NCBI RefSeq assembly: GCF_000620785.1
Contig: NZ_JIAI01000001.1
Span: 434,001-498,000, forward strand
Length of the DNA: 64,000 nucleotides
Direction of reading: 5' to 3'
From: Actinospineispora acaciae DSM 45401
GTDB taxonomy: Bacteria > Actinomycetota > Actinomycetes > Mycobacteriales > Pseudonocardiaceae
Position 1 is the first letter of the stretch, and each line of letters starts with the position of its first letter. Position numbers and translations under genes: made by a program. The notes under the pieces are model-generated. The model searched no databases. It was not told the origin of the DNA and was given only the letters and a program-made list of their open reading frames with translations. This document shows, piece after piece, positions 1-9,697 of the stretch.

Positions 1-102
1 CCGCCCGGCCAGCGAGGACACCACCTCCAGCCCGGGCCGGCCGGCCAGTACCGCCGCCAGCCGCCGCGCCTCCCCGGTGCCGCCCAGGATCAGCACCTTC
101 AC
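1..102 (-). CDS. cobK: Precorrin-6A reductase, N-terminal fragment
   Basis: The leftward frame ends at the window edge, so only about 34 N-terminal residues are visible. They begin VKVLILGGTGEARRLA, the nucleotide-binding start typical of CobK/CbiJ, which reduces precorrin-6A in corrin-ring synthesis. The GTG start at 102 leaves 17 bases before the divergent cbiD start. The identification rests on this short N-terminus plus the neighbouring cbiD and cobL genes. The rest of the protein lies outside the window. Confidence 0.75.
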   Translation of the reverse strand, partial: MKVLILGGTGEARRLAAVLAGRPGLEVVSSLAGR

Positions 103-119
103 GTCGGGATCCCGGACGG

Positions 120-1211
120 ATGAGCGGACGGCGCCCCGAGGGCGGCCTGCGCTACGGCTGGACGACAGGGGCCTGCGCCACCGCCGCCACCACCGCCGCG
201 TACACCGCGCTGCTGACCGGCACCTTCCCCGACCCGGTCGAGATCGAGCTGCCGAAGGGACACCGGCCGGCGTTCGCCCTGGACCGCACCGAGCTGACCC
301 CCGGGGCCGAGGCCACCGCTGGCGTGGTCAAGGACGCCGGCGACGACCCGGACGTCACGCACGGCGCGCTCATCCTGGCCACCGTCCGCCCCGGGCCGCC
401 CGGCGCCGGCGTGACGTTCCTGGCCGGTCCGGGCGTCGGCACCGTCACCAAGCCCGGGCTGCCCCTGGACGTCGGCGAGCCGGCGATCAACCCGGTGCCC
501 CGGCGGCTGATGCGCGCGGCGGTGGCCGAGGTGGCGGGCGCGCACGGCGGTGACGGAGACGTGCTCGTGGAGCTGTCCGTGGCGGACGGCGAGGAGCTGG
601 CCCGGCACACCTGGAACCCCCGGCTGGGCATCCTCGGCGGGCTGTCCATCCTGGGCACCACCGGCGTGGTGGTGCCGTACTCCTGCTCGGCCTGGATCGA
701 CAGCATCCGCCGGGGCGTGGACGTGGCCCGCGCGGTCGGCCACCGGCACGTCGCGGCCTGCACCGGCAGCACCTCGGAGGCCACCGCCCGCGCGCTCTAC
801 GGCCTGCCCGACGACGCGCTGCTGGACATGGGCGACTTCGCCGGCGCCGTGCTCAAGTACCTGCGCCGCCACCCGATCCCCCGGCTGACCATCGCCGGCG
901 GCGTCGGCAAGCTCAGCAAGCTCGGCGACGGCCACCTGGACCTGCACTCCGGCCGCTCCCAGGTGGACCTGAACGCGCTGGCCACCGCCGCCCGCGACGC
1001 CGGCGCCGGGCCCGAGCTGGTGGCCGACCTGCGCGGCGCGAACACCGCGCTCGACGCGCTGCGCCTCGGCGAAGCGCGCGGGTTCGACCTCGGTGGGCTG
1101 GTCGCCGCCCGCGCGCTGGCGACCGCGCGGCGGGTGCTCGAGCCCGCGCCGGTGCGCACCGACGTGGTGGTCATCGACCGCGCCGGACGGATCGTCGGCA
1201 GGGCCGGCTAG
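120..1211 (+). CDS. cbiD: Cobalt-precorrin-5B (C1)-methyltransferase
   Basis: The 363-residue product has the CbiD hallmark near its N-terminus, GLRYGWTTGACATAA, and the usual family length. CbiD methylates C1 of the corrin ring using S-adenosylmethionine and belongs to the early-cobalt-insertion branch of cobalamin synthesis. It is divergent from cobK, 17 bases away, so the two probably share a promoter region. The start ATG at 120 places the conserved motif at residues 11-25. CobL, another enzyme of the pathway, lies 3 kb downstream on the other strand, so the cobalamin genes here are dispersed rather than in one operon. Confidence 0.9.
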   Translation: MSGRRPEGGLRYGWTTGACATAATTAAYTALLTGTFPDPVEIELPKGHRPAFALDRTELTPGAEATAGVVKDAGDDPDVTHGALILATVRPGPPGAGVTFLAGPGVGTVTKPGLPLDVGEPAINPVPRRLMRAAVAEVAGAHGGDGDVLVELSVADGEELARHTWNPRLGILGGLSILGTTGVVVPYSCSAWIDSIRRGVDVARAVGHRHVAACTGSTSEATARALYGLPDDALLDMGDFAGAVLKYLRRHPIPRLTIAGGVGKLSKLGDGHLDLHSGRSQVDLNALATAARDAGAGPELVADLRGANTALDALRLGEARGFDLGGLVAARALATARRVLEPAPVRTDVVVIDRAGRIVGRAG

Positions 1212-3202
<1,991 letters not shown>

Positions 3203-3304
3203 GTATCCCAGGATGCCTCGGTGGTTCGGCTTCAGCCTGGTACAGCCGGTCCCTGGCTGGGCCGGGCCTGGTCAGGGTGGCGGGGTCCGCGCAGCATCGA
3301 TGAC

Positions 3305-4027
3305 ATGACGGAGACGACGATCGCGCTGGTCACCGGCGCGAACAAGGGCATCGGCCTGGCCGCCGCGCGCCGGCTGGCCGCCCGGCCAGGCTGGACGGTG
3401 CTGCTGGGGTCACGTGATTCGACGCGCGGTGCCGAGGCGGCGGAGGGCCTGGCGGCCGACGGCCACAGTGCCGAGGTGGTGGAGCTGGACGTCACCTCGG
3501 ACGAGTCGGTGGCCGCCGCGGTGAAACAGGTCGAGCGGGCGCACGGGCGGCTCGACGTGCTGGTCAACAACGCCGGGATCGTCGGCGCCAGGGTCGGCGC
3601 GCTGGAGACCGGGCCCGAGGAGCTGCGGCTGTGCTACGAGACGAACGTGTACGGCCCGGTCCGGGTGACCAGGGCGTTCCTGCCGCTGCTGCGCAGGTCG
3701 GCGAACCCGAGGGTGGTCATGGTGTCCAGCGGCATGGGGTCGCTGGCCGTCACCACCGACCCGAACCGGCTGGAGTCCACGCTGGCCTCGCTGGCCTACC
3801 CGTCCTCGAAGGCGGCCCTCAACATGATCACCAGCCAGTACGCGAAGGCGCTGCCGGAGTTTCGGATCAACGCCGTCGACCCCGGCTACACCGCGACCGA
3901 CCTCAACGACCACCACGGCGTGCAGACCCTGGAGGAGGGCAGCGACGCGGTGGTCGAGCTGGCCGGCATCGGCCCGGACGGCCCCACCGGCGGCTACTTC
4001 GACCGCAACGGGCCGGTGCCCTGGTAG
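3305..4027 (+). CDS. Short-chain dehydrogenase/reductase
   Basis: The product is a 240-residue classical SDR. The NAD(P) loop TGANKGIG is at residues 10-17, NNAG follows near residue 88, and the catalytic tetrad is represented by VSSG and YPSSK (Tyr and Lys). The proximal start ATG at 3305 was chosen; the same frame is open much further upstream but reads antisense through the XRE gene. The sequence resembles carbonyl-reductase-like SDRs (the motif TGANKGIGLA is typical), but the substrate cannot be told. It is divergent from a regulator of the class that often governs such genes, and ends one base before the convergent cobL. Confidence 0.9.
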   Translation: MTETTIALVTGANKGIGLAAARRLAARPGWTVLLGSRDSTRGAEAAEGLAADGHSAEVVELDVTSDESVAAAVKQVERAHGRLDVLVNNAGIVGARVGALETGPEELRLCYETNVYGPVRVTRAFLPLLRRSANPRVVMVSSGMGSLAVTTDPNRLESTLASLAYPSSKAALNMITSQYAKALPEFRINAVDPGYTATDLNDHHGVQTLEEGSDAVVELAGIGPDGPTGGYFDRNGPVPW

Positions 4028-4028
4028 G

Positions 4029-5231
4029 TCAGGGCTTGTCCACCACCCACTGCGTCACCGGCAGCGAGGGCCGCCAGCCGGTGAACCGGCCCACCGGCGC
4101 GGCGCGCTGGACCTCGAGCCTGGTCAGCGACCCGCCGTGGCGCTCGTACCAGGACGCCAGCAGCGCCTCCGCCTGTACGGTCACCGCGTTGGCCACCAGC
4201 CGCCCGCCGCCGCCCAGGGCTTCCCAGCAGGCCGGCAGCACGCCGTCCGCCGTGACCCCGCCGCCCACGAAGACGGCCGACGGTGGCTCCAGGTCCTCCA
4301 GCGCGGCCGGCGCCCGCCCGACCACCACCCGCAGCGACGGCACCCCGAGCGCGGCGGCGTTGCGGCCGATCCGGGCGGCCCGGGTGGCGTCCTGCTCCAC
4401 GGCGATGGCCTGGCCGGACTCCTCGGCGCGCAGCCACTCGATGGCGATGCTGCCGGCGCCTGCTCCGACGTCCCACAGCAGCTGTCCGGGTAGCGGGCCG
4501 AGCCTGGCCAGCGTGACGGCCCGGACCTCCCGCTTGGTCAGCTGACCGTCGTGCTCGAAGGCATCGTCGGGCAGCCCGGGCACCAGCGGCAGGCCGACCG
4601 TGCCCGGGTCGGCCACGCAGCGCGCGGCCACCACCGCGAGCGGATCCCCCGGCGGCTCGTCCCAGTTGCCGGCCCGGCCGGTCCGGACCCGCTCGGCCGG
4701 TCCGCCGAGCTGTTCGAGCACTGTCAGCTCGCTGCCCCGGTAGCCCTGCTCGGTGAGCACCCGGGCGACCTCGGCGGGCCCCTGGGCGTCGGGCGCGAGC
4801 ACCAGCAGCCGCCGCCCGGGCGCGGTGTGGGCGCGCACCCTGTCCAGCGAGCGGCCCACCGCGCTGACCACCGTGACGTCCTGCACCGGCCAGCGCAGCC
4901 GCGCGCAGGCCAGCGAGACCGAGGACGCGTGCGGCAGCACCTCGATCCGGTCCGGCCCGAGCACCCGGCACAGCGTGGCGCCCAGCCCGAAGAACATCGG
5001 GTCGCCGCTGGCCAGCGCGCATACCCGCAACCCGGCCATGCCCTCGAACAGCGCCGGCAGCGCGGGCAGCATCGGCGAGGGCCACTGCAGCAGCTCGCCC
5101 GGCTGGTCACCGACCAGCTCCAGCTGCCGGCGGCTGCCCAGCACCACCTCGGCGGCCGCCACGGCGTCGCGGGCGGCCGGGGAGAGCCCGGTCCAGCCGT
5201 CCGCGCCGATGCCGACCACCGTCACCGTCAT
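4029..5231 (-). CDS. cobL: Precorrin-6Y C5,15-methyltransferase (decarboxylating)
   Basis: The 400-residue protein fuses the CbiE and CbiT activities. Residues 1-200 form the tetrapyrrole methylase domain (MTVTVVGIGADGW, then LASGDPMFFGLG). Residues 200-400 form the CbiT-like SAM methyltransferase (TKREVRAVTLARL, LWDVGAGAGSIAIEW). It methylates C5 and C15 and decarboxylates the acetate side chain of the corrin precursor. It follows the zinc-finger gene at 5245 by 13 bases in the same direction and may be co-transcribed with it. As I recall, sigC also lies beside cobK, cobM and cobL in Mycobacterium tuberculosis. Confidence 0.93.
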   Translation of the reverse strand: MTVTVVGIGADGWTGLSPAARDAVAAAEVVLGSRRQLELVGDQPGELLQWPSPMLPALPALFEGMAGLRVCALASGDPMFFGLGATLCRVLGPDRIEVLPHASSVSLACARLRWPVQDVTVVSAVGRSLDRVRAHTAPGRRLLVLAPDAQGPAEVARVLTEQGYRGSELTVLEQLGGPAERVRTGRAGNWDEPPGDPLAVVAARCVADPGTVGLPLVPGLPDDAFEHDGQLTKREVRAVTLARLGPLPGQLLWDVGAGAGSIAIEWLRAEESGQAIAVEQDATRAARIGRNAAALGVPSLRVVVGRAPAALEDLEPPSAVFVGGGVTADGVLPACWEALGGGGRLVANAVTVQAEALLASWYERHGGSLTRLEVQRAAPVGRFTGWRPSLPVTQWVVDKP

Positions 5232-5244
5232 GCCGACGATGGTG

Positions 5245-5922
5245 TCACGCCGCGTGTCGATGACACCCGGGCTCGTCGGGTCGCGGGCCGGCGCCCGGCG
5301 CGTCGGGCGTGAGTCCGGGCGGGCGCACCCCGGTGCGCGCCAGGCAGGCGAGCACCACCAGCCCGGCCACCACCAGGCCGTGGGCCAGCAGCCGCGACCC
5401 GCTCACCCGGCCACCTGCCAGATCCAGCGCGCTGAGCGCGACCAGGACGCCGACGAACGCCCCGACCAGCGGCAACACCCCGCGCATCCGGCTGGGCCGG
5501 GCGGCGACGCCGAGGAAGCCCACCGCGAGCGCCAGGTTCCACGCCGAGCTCTCGTGCACGAAGTGGGTCAGCGTGGCGCCGTCGACGTTCCCGGAGCCGT
5601 GCTCGTGGTCGGCGACCGCCAGCACGTCGCCGGTGGCCAGCCCGAGCTGGCCGACGCCGATGCCCGCGAGCACCAGCCGCAGCGCGGCGCCCAGCCGCAG
5701 CCGGCCGGGCCGGGGCGCGGCCGCGAGCACCGTGTCCACCAGGTCCGGGATGGGCTCGACCAGCTCGGTCCTGGCCAGCCGGGTGACGTGCGCGGCGCGT
5801 TCGACGAAGGACCGGCAGGCCGCGCACCCGACCAGGTGGGCGTCCACCCCGTCCCGTTCCTCCGGGCGCTCCTCGCCGTCGAGGCGGGCCGACAGCACCT
5901 CACGACACTCCACGCAGGTCAT
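5245..5922 (-). CDS. Zinc-finger (zf-HC2) membrane protein, probable anti-sigma factor of SigC
   Basis: The 225-residue protein starts MTCVECREVL and carries a zinc-binding anti-sigma signature, His29-x3-Cys33-x2-Cys36, plus Cys3 and Cys6. About four hydrophobic segments fill residues 75-205, so it should be a membrane protein with the zinc finger in the cytoplasm. It is divergent from the sigma factor at 5986, with only 63 bases between the start codons. That arrangement and the zf-HC2 fold suggest that it binds and inhibits SigC. The best-known SigC, from M. tuberculosis, is usually described without a cognate anti-sigma factor, so the assignment is an inference. Confidence 0.75.
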   Translation of the reverse strand: MTCVECREVLSARLDGEERPEERDGVDAHLVGCAACRSFVERAAHVTRLARTELVEPIPDLVDTVLAAAPRPGRLRLGAALRLVLAGIGVGQLGLATGDVLAVADHEHGSGNVDGATLTHFVHESSAWNLALAVGFLGVAARPSRMRGVLPLVGAFVGVLVALSALDLAGGRVSGSRLLAHGLVVAGLVVLACLARTGVRPPGLTPDAPGAGPRPDEPGCHRHAA

Positions 5923-5932
5923 GTCCGTGATA

Positions 5933-5959
5933 GTCGTACATCACACTCGACGGGTTCCC
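5933..5959 (-). promoter_or_regulatory. ECF-type promoter candidate for the zinc-finger gene
   Basis: Reading leftward, GGGAAC (5954-5959) is followed after 17 bases by CGAC (5933-5936). This matches the general ECF pattern of a GGAAC-like -35 and a CG-rich -10. Transcription would start almost at the ATG at 5922, giving a nearly leaderless message. It would let SigC or another ECF factor drive its own inhibitor. Confidence 0.35.
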
Positions 5960-5985
5960 GCGGAGCCGTCGGTAGGCTCGCGTCC

Positions 5986-6561
5986 GTGACCGGCGGCGCA
6001 CAGCACGACGAGATCACCGAGTACGCGCTGGCCGGCTCGCGCGGCGACACCGCCGCCACGGTGGCGTTCGTCAGGGCCACCCAGCGGGACGTGCACCGGT
6101 TCCTGGCCAACCTGACCAGCCCCAGGGAGGCCGACGACCTCGCCCAGGAGACCTACCTGCGCGCGCTGCACTCGCTGCCCCGGTTCGCCGGCCGCTCGTC
6201 GGCCCGGACCTGGCTGCTCTCCATAGCCCGCCGGGTCGCCGCCGACCACGTGCGCGCGGCCGTCCGCAGGCCCAAGGCCGGCGTCGAGCCCGACTGGGAG
6301 CTGGTCGCCGACCGGGCGGCCACGCTGCCCGGGGTGGACGAGCGGGTGCTGCTGCGCGAGCTCGTGCTCGGCCTCGAGCCGGACCGCAGGGAGGCGTTCG
6401 TGCTCACCCAGATGCTGGACCTGAGCTACGCGGAGGCGGCCGCCGTGTGCGGGTGCCCGGTCGGCACCATCCGGTCCCGGGTGGCCCGCGGCCGGGCCGA
6501 CCTGGTGGCCGCGATGGAGCCGGGCGGGACGGACGAGCGGCTGGACGCCACCGGTCGGTGA
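5986..6561 (+). CDS. sigC: ECF RNA polymerase sigma factor SigC
   Basis: The 191-residue product closely follows the SigC family. Region 2 contains ATQRDVHRFLANL, DDLAQETYLRAL and RFAGRSSARTWLLSIARRVAADH. Region 4 contains REAFVLTQMLDLSYAEAAAVCGCPVGTIRSRV split by a short variable linker. The GTG at 5986 is the plausible start because it precedes the conserved region by the usual distance; no strong ribosome site is seen, so the message may be leaderless. The zinc-finger membrane protein on the other strand is its likely partner. Neighbouring cobL and cobK match the surroundings of sigC in mycobacteria. The gene ends three bases before the convergent PPOX gene. Confidence 0.88.
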   Translation: MTGGAQHDEITEYALAGSRGDTAATVAFVRATQRDVHRFLANLTSPREADDLAQETYLRALHSLPRFAGRSSARTWLLSIARRVAADHVRAAVRRPKAGVEPDWELVADRAATLPGVDERVLLRELVLGLEPDRREAFVLTQMLDLSYAEAAAVCGCPVGTIRSRVARGRADLVAAMEPGGTDERLDATGR

Positions 6562-6564
6562 CCG

Positions 6565-7086
6565 TCATCCGGCCACCTTGCTCGGGTCCGATGACCACGC
6601 GACCATCCAGTGCGGATCGATCCGGTAGAACACCACCTCTCCCCAGTCGAAGCCGGCGTCGTCGCCGTAGAAGGTCCGCAGGTAGCCGGACACCTCGGGC
6701 CAGGCCGGGTCCTCGGGTCCGTCCGGGGGGTTCAGCGTCACCGCCCGGCCGTGGGTGAACACCCCCAGCTCCTCCCCGATCATGTAAGCCGCGCTGATGG
6801 CCGGCCGCGCCGCCAGGTGCCTGGCCTTGGCCGCCGACCGGCTGGTGCCGATCACCCACCGCCCGTGCAGAAGGTGACCATCCCCGCCGCTGATCCTCGG
6901 CTCGCCGCGCGCCGTGACGGTGGCCAGCGCGAGCGTGCACATCCCCTGGCACTCGTTGACCAGCTGGCGCGCGGTCAGCGTCCGCTCACCCGCGCGAATG
7001 ATCGACTGGAGATGCCCGCTGGCGCCGGCGAGGGACGCGTCGAGCAGTGCCTGGGTCTCGGCCAGCTCGGCCTCGGTCTCGAACAT
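6565..7086 (-). CDS. Pyridoxamine 5'-phosphate oxidase-fold flavin-binding protein
   Basis: The 173-residue protein has the split-barrel flavin-binding pattern: LALATVTARGEPRISGGDGH, then WVIGTSRSAAKARHLAARPAISAAY and a C-terminal YRIDPHWMVAW. Such proteins bind FMN or F420 and include small-molecule reductases as well as pyridoxamine phosphate oxidases; the true substrate cannot be told. It lies 28 bases downstream of the MFS gene in the same direction and may be the last gene of the esterase-MFS operon. Comparable proteins sit near sigC and the cob genes in mycobacteria, which may be coincidence. Confidence 0.8.
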   Translation of the reverse strand: MFETEAELAETQALLDASLAGASGHLQSIIRAGERTLTARQLVNECQGMCTLALATVTARGEPRISGGDGHLLHGRWVIGTSRSAAKARHLAARPAISAAYMIGEELGVFTHGRAVTLNPPDGPEDPAWPEVSGYLRTFYGDDAGFDWGEVVFYRIDPHWMVAWSSDPSKVAG

Positions 7087-7114
7087 GCCGCCATGCCACC
7101 ACGGCCCACCGACA

Positions 7115-8428
7115 CTATTCGGGAGCCCGAGCCCGCCGCCCGAGCAACAGCACGAGCACCCCGGCCGCCGCCATGAACCCGGCGATCACCCACATCCCGG
7201 GCCGGAAGCTCCCCGTGGCGGTGTTCAGCGCGCCGGTCAGGAACGGCCCGACGAACCCGGCCAGGTTGCCGAAGGAGTTGATCAGCGCGATGCCCGCCGC
7301 CGCGCCGTAGCCGCCCAGGAACGCGGTCGGGAACTGCCAGACGACCGGGATCGCGGCCAGCACCCCCGCCGTGCACACCGTCAGCGCGGCCACCGCCAGC
7401 GTCGCCGAGTTCAGGTACAGCGCGACCGCCACCCCGGCGGCCCCCGCGAACGACGGGACAGCGGCGTGCCACACCCGTTCGCCGGTCCGGTCGGAGTGCC
7501 GGGCGTTGAGCACCATCACCACCGCGCCCACCGCGTACGGGATCGCCGTCACCAGCCCGATCTCGACCAGCGAGAACTTCACGCCGAACTGCGACTGCAG
7601 CCCGGAGATGATCTGCGGCAGGAAGAACCCCAGCCCGTAGAGCCCGAACACCACCCCGAAGTAGACGGCCGCCAGCGCGGCCACCCTGGGGTGCAGCAGG
7701 CTGCGCAGCACCCCCGGCTGGTGTGGCACCTGGGCCGCGTCCTCGGCGTCCAGCGCCTCGGTGAGCGCCTCCGCCTCCTCCGGGCGCAGCCAGCGCGCCT
7801 TGGCCGGCCGGCTGGGCAGCAGGAACACCGCCGCGAGCCCCAGCGCGATGGCGGGCAGGCCCTCGACGAAGTACATGGTCCGCCAGCCCGCGCCGAAGCC
7901 GAGGAACCCGGTCCCGTGCGCGATCAGCAGCGTCGAGATCGGCGCCCCGAACACCGAGGCCAGCGGCACGCCGAGCATGAACAACGACATGATGTTGGCC
8001 CGCCGCGCCCGGGGGAACCAGTAGGTCAGGTACAGCACGATCCCCGGGAAGAACCCGGCCTCCGCGATGCCCAGCAGGAACCGCACCAGGTAGAACGAGA
8101 CGGGCCCCTGGATGAACGCGCTGGCGCTGGCCAGCACGCCCCAGGAGATCATGATGCGGGCCATCCAGACCTGCGCGCCCACCCGGTGCAGGATCAGGTT
8201 GCTGGGCACCTCGAACAGGAAGTAGCCGATGAAGAACAGCCCGGCGCCCAGCCCGTAGGCCGCCGTGCTCAGCCCGATGTCCGCGTTCATCGTCAACGCC
8301 GCGAAACCGACGTTGACCCGGTCCAGGTAGTTGACCACGTAGAGCAGCACCAGGACCCACACCAGGCGCCGGGTCGCCTTCGCGACGGCCGACGCGGTGA
8401 GCTCCGGCCGTGCCGGGGAGACGCTCAC
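7115..8428 (-). CDS. MFS transporter, anion:cation symporter type
   Basis: The 437-residue protein has 12 predicted membrane spans. Features of the ACS family are NYLDRVNVGFAAL in the first span, GYFLFEVPSNL and RFLLGIAEAGFFPG. Members of this family usually import organic anions such as sugar acids, phthalate or tartrate with protons. The GTG start at 8428 is six bases after the stop of the upstream esterase, so the two are almost certainly one transcript. The esterase may release an acid that this carrier imports, or may act on an imported ester; the sequence does not say which. Confidence 0.88.
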   Translation of the reverse strand: MSVSPARPELTASAVAKATRRLVWVLVLLYVVNYLDRVNVGFAALTMNADIGLSTAAYGLGAGLFFIGYFLFEVPSNLILHRVGAQVWMARIMISWGVLASASAFIQGPVSFYLVRFLLGIAEAGFFPGIVLYLTYWFPRARRANIMSLFMLGVPLASVFGAPISTLLIAHGTGFLGFGAGWRTMYFVEGLPAIALGLAAVFLLPSRPAKARWLRPEEAEALTEALDAEDAAQVPHQPGVLRSLLHPRVAALAAVYFGVVFGLYGLGFFLPQIISGLQSQFGVKFSLVEIGLVTAIPYAVGAVVMVLNARHSDRTGERVWHAAVPSFAGAAGVAVALYLNSATLAVAALTVCTAGVLAAIPVVWQFPTAFLGGYGAAAGIALINSFGNLAGFVGPFLTGALNTATGSFRPGMWVIAGFMAAAGVLVLLLGRRARAPE

Positions 8429-8434
8429 CGGCGC

Positions 8435-9376
8435 TCAGCCCGCCGTGGCCTGGCGCAGCACCGCCGCCATGTCGTCGAAGATCGCCAGCCCGCTGGGAAC
8501 CGCGCCCGCCGTCCACACGAACCCGTGCAGCATCCCGTCGAACCGCTTCGCGGTGACCTTGACGCCCGCCTCCGCCAGCCGCCGCGCGTACGCCTCGCCC
8601 TCGTCGCGCAGCGGGTCGAACTCGCTGGTGGCGACGTACGCCGCCGGCAGCCCCGCCAGGTCGTTCGACCGCGCCGGGCAGGCGTACGGGTCGTCGCCGA
8701 GGTCCAGCGCACCCAGGTAGTGCGCCCAGAACCACTGCATGGTCGCCTTGTTCAGCAGGTACCCGTCGCCGTTGTCCCGGTACGACTCGGTGCCGAAGTC
8801 GAAGTCGGTGACCGGGTAGATCAACAGCTGCGCCACCAGCACCGGCCCGCCGCGGTCGCGGGCCGCCAGGGCCACCGCCGCGGCCAGGTTGCCGCCCGCG
8901 CTGTCCCCGGCCACCGCCACGCGGGTCGGGTCACCGCCCAGCTCGGCGGCGTGCTGGGCGGCCCACACGGTGGCGGCGTAACAGTCGTCGAACGCGGCCG
9001 GGTAGCGGTGCTCGGGGGCCAGCCGGTAGTCCACCGAGACGACGACCGCCCCGGTCGCGGCGGCAAGCCGGCGGCAGGGGTTGTCCACCACGTCCAGGTT
9101 GCCGATCACCCAGCCGCCGCCGTGGAAGTACACCACCACCGGCACCGGTCCCGGAGCCGATCCGGGCAGCGGCGTGTACACCCGGACCGGGACCTCCCCC
9201 ACCGGCCCGGGTATCGTCCGGGCCACGACGGAGGCCACCCCGGGCGGTTCGCCCTGCAGCTCCAGGAAGCCCTGCGTCGCGGTCCGGGCGACCGGCACGG
9301 TCAGCTCCTCGAACGGCGGCGCTCCCGCCTCGGCGAGCAGGGCGAGCAGACGCTCGGCTTCGGGGTGCATCGGCAT
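8435..9376 (-). CDS. Alpha/beta hydrolase, hormone-sensitive-lipase family esterase
   Basis: The 313-residue protein carries the HSL-family oxyanion motif HGGGW followed by VIGN, the nucleophile elbow GDSAGGN, an acid residue in EFDPLRDEGE and the catalytic His in GMLHGFV. It should hydrolyse short-chain esters in the cytoplasm; no signal peptide is seen. It is the first gene of a leftward operon with the MFS carrier. The 321-base spacer to the divergent GntR regulator holds the promoters of both. The product context suggests uptake and use of an esterified organic acid. Confidence 0.9.
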   Translation of the reverse strand: MPMHPEAERLLALLAEAGAPPFEELTVPVARTATQGFLELQGEPPGVASVVARTIPGPVGEVPVRVYTPLPGSAPGPVPVVVYFHGGGWVIGNLDVVDNPCRRLAAATGAVVVSVDYRLAPEHRYPAAFDDCYAATVWAAQHAAELGGDPTRVAVAGDSAGGNLAAAVALAARDRGGPVLVAQLLIYPVTDFDFGTESYRDNGDGYLLNKATMQWFWAHYLGALDLGDDPYACPARSNDLAGLPAAYVATSEFDPLRDEGEAYARRLAEAGVKVTAKRFDGMLHGFVWTAGAVPSGLAIFDDMAAVLRQATAG

Positions 9377-9510
9377 TCGGTGGCCTCCTTGCGCGCGGCC
9401 GGGCTCGCGATGACCGTAGCGGCATCGGCGTGACCGCGCTCACCGACCAGACGTCCCGGGTGAGCTTGCGGCCGCCGCGTGCAGATGCACTTTCTTCGTT
9501 TCGTTTTGCT

Positions 9511-9543
9511 CTCAATCAGTATGCCTTTTTGACCTCAATCAGT
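9511..9543. promoter_or_regulatory. Direct repeat CTCAATCAGT in divergent promoter region
   Basis: Two identical 10-bp copies of CTCAATCAGT occur at 9511-9520 and 9534-9543, 23 bases apart, about two helical turns. They lie in an unusually AT-rich patch of the 321-base spacer (9377-9697) between the esterase operon and the GntR gene. A small palindrome CGATATATCG is at 9618-9627. The repeat is a good candidate binding site for the adjacent regulator, whose own duplicated structure would suit a repeated site. I see no gene in the spacer. Confidence 0.4.
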
Positions 9544-9697
9544 GCCCTGATCTTCCGGGGAGATAGACAGGTCCGTCAGAGTACGTTTCGTGCCCAGCGG
9601 GGCAGCATCCGATTGGGCGATATATCGGCGTGAACGGCGACGATCCACCGGCGCGCGCCGCATAGAATGGCCCGCCCGTGAGCCCGAGGAGCCACAG

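Noticed and set aside
4753-5985. Long N-terminal extension of the sigma factor
   Set aside because: It is antisense to the zinc-finger gene and cobL, and the SigC family begins at the GTG near 5986.
9377-9697. A small gene in the spacer between the esterase and the GntR regulator
   Set aside because: The short open frames there have no ribosome site or family-like sequence, and the AT-rich part looks like promoter DNA.
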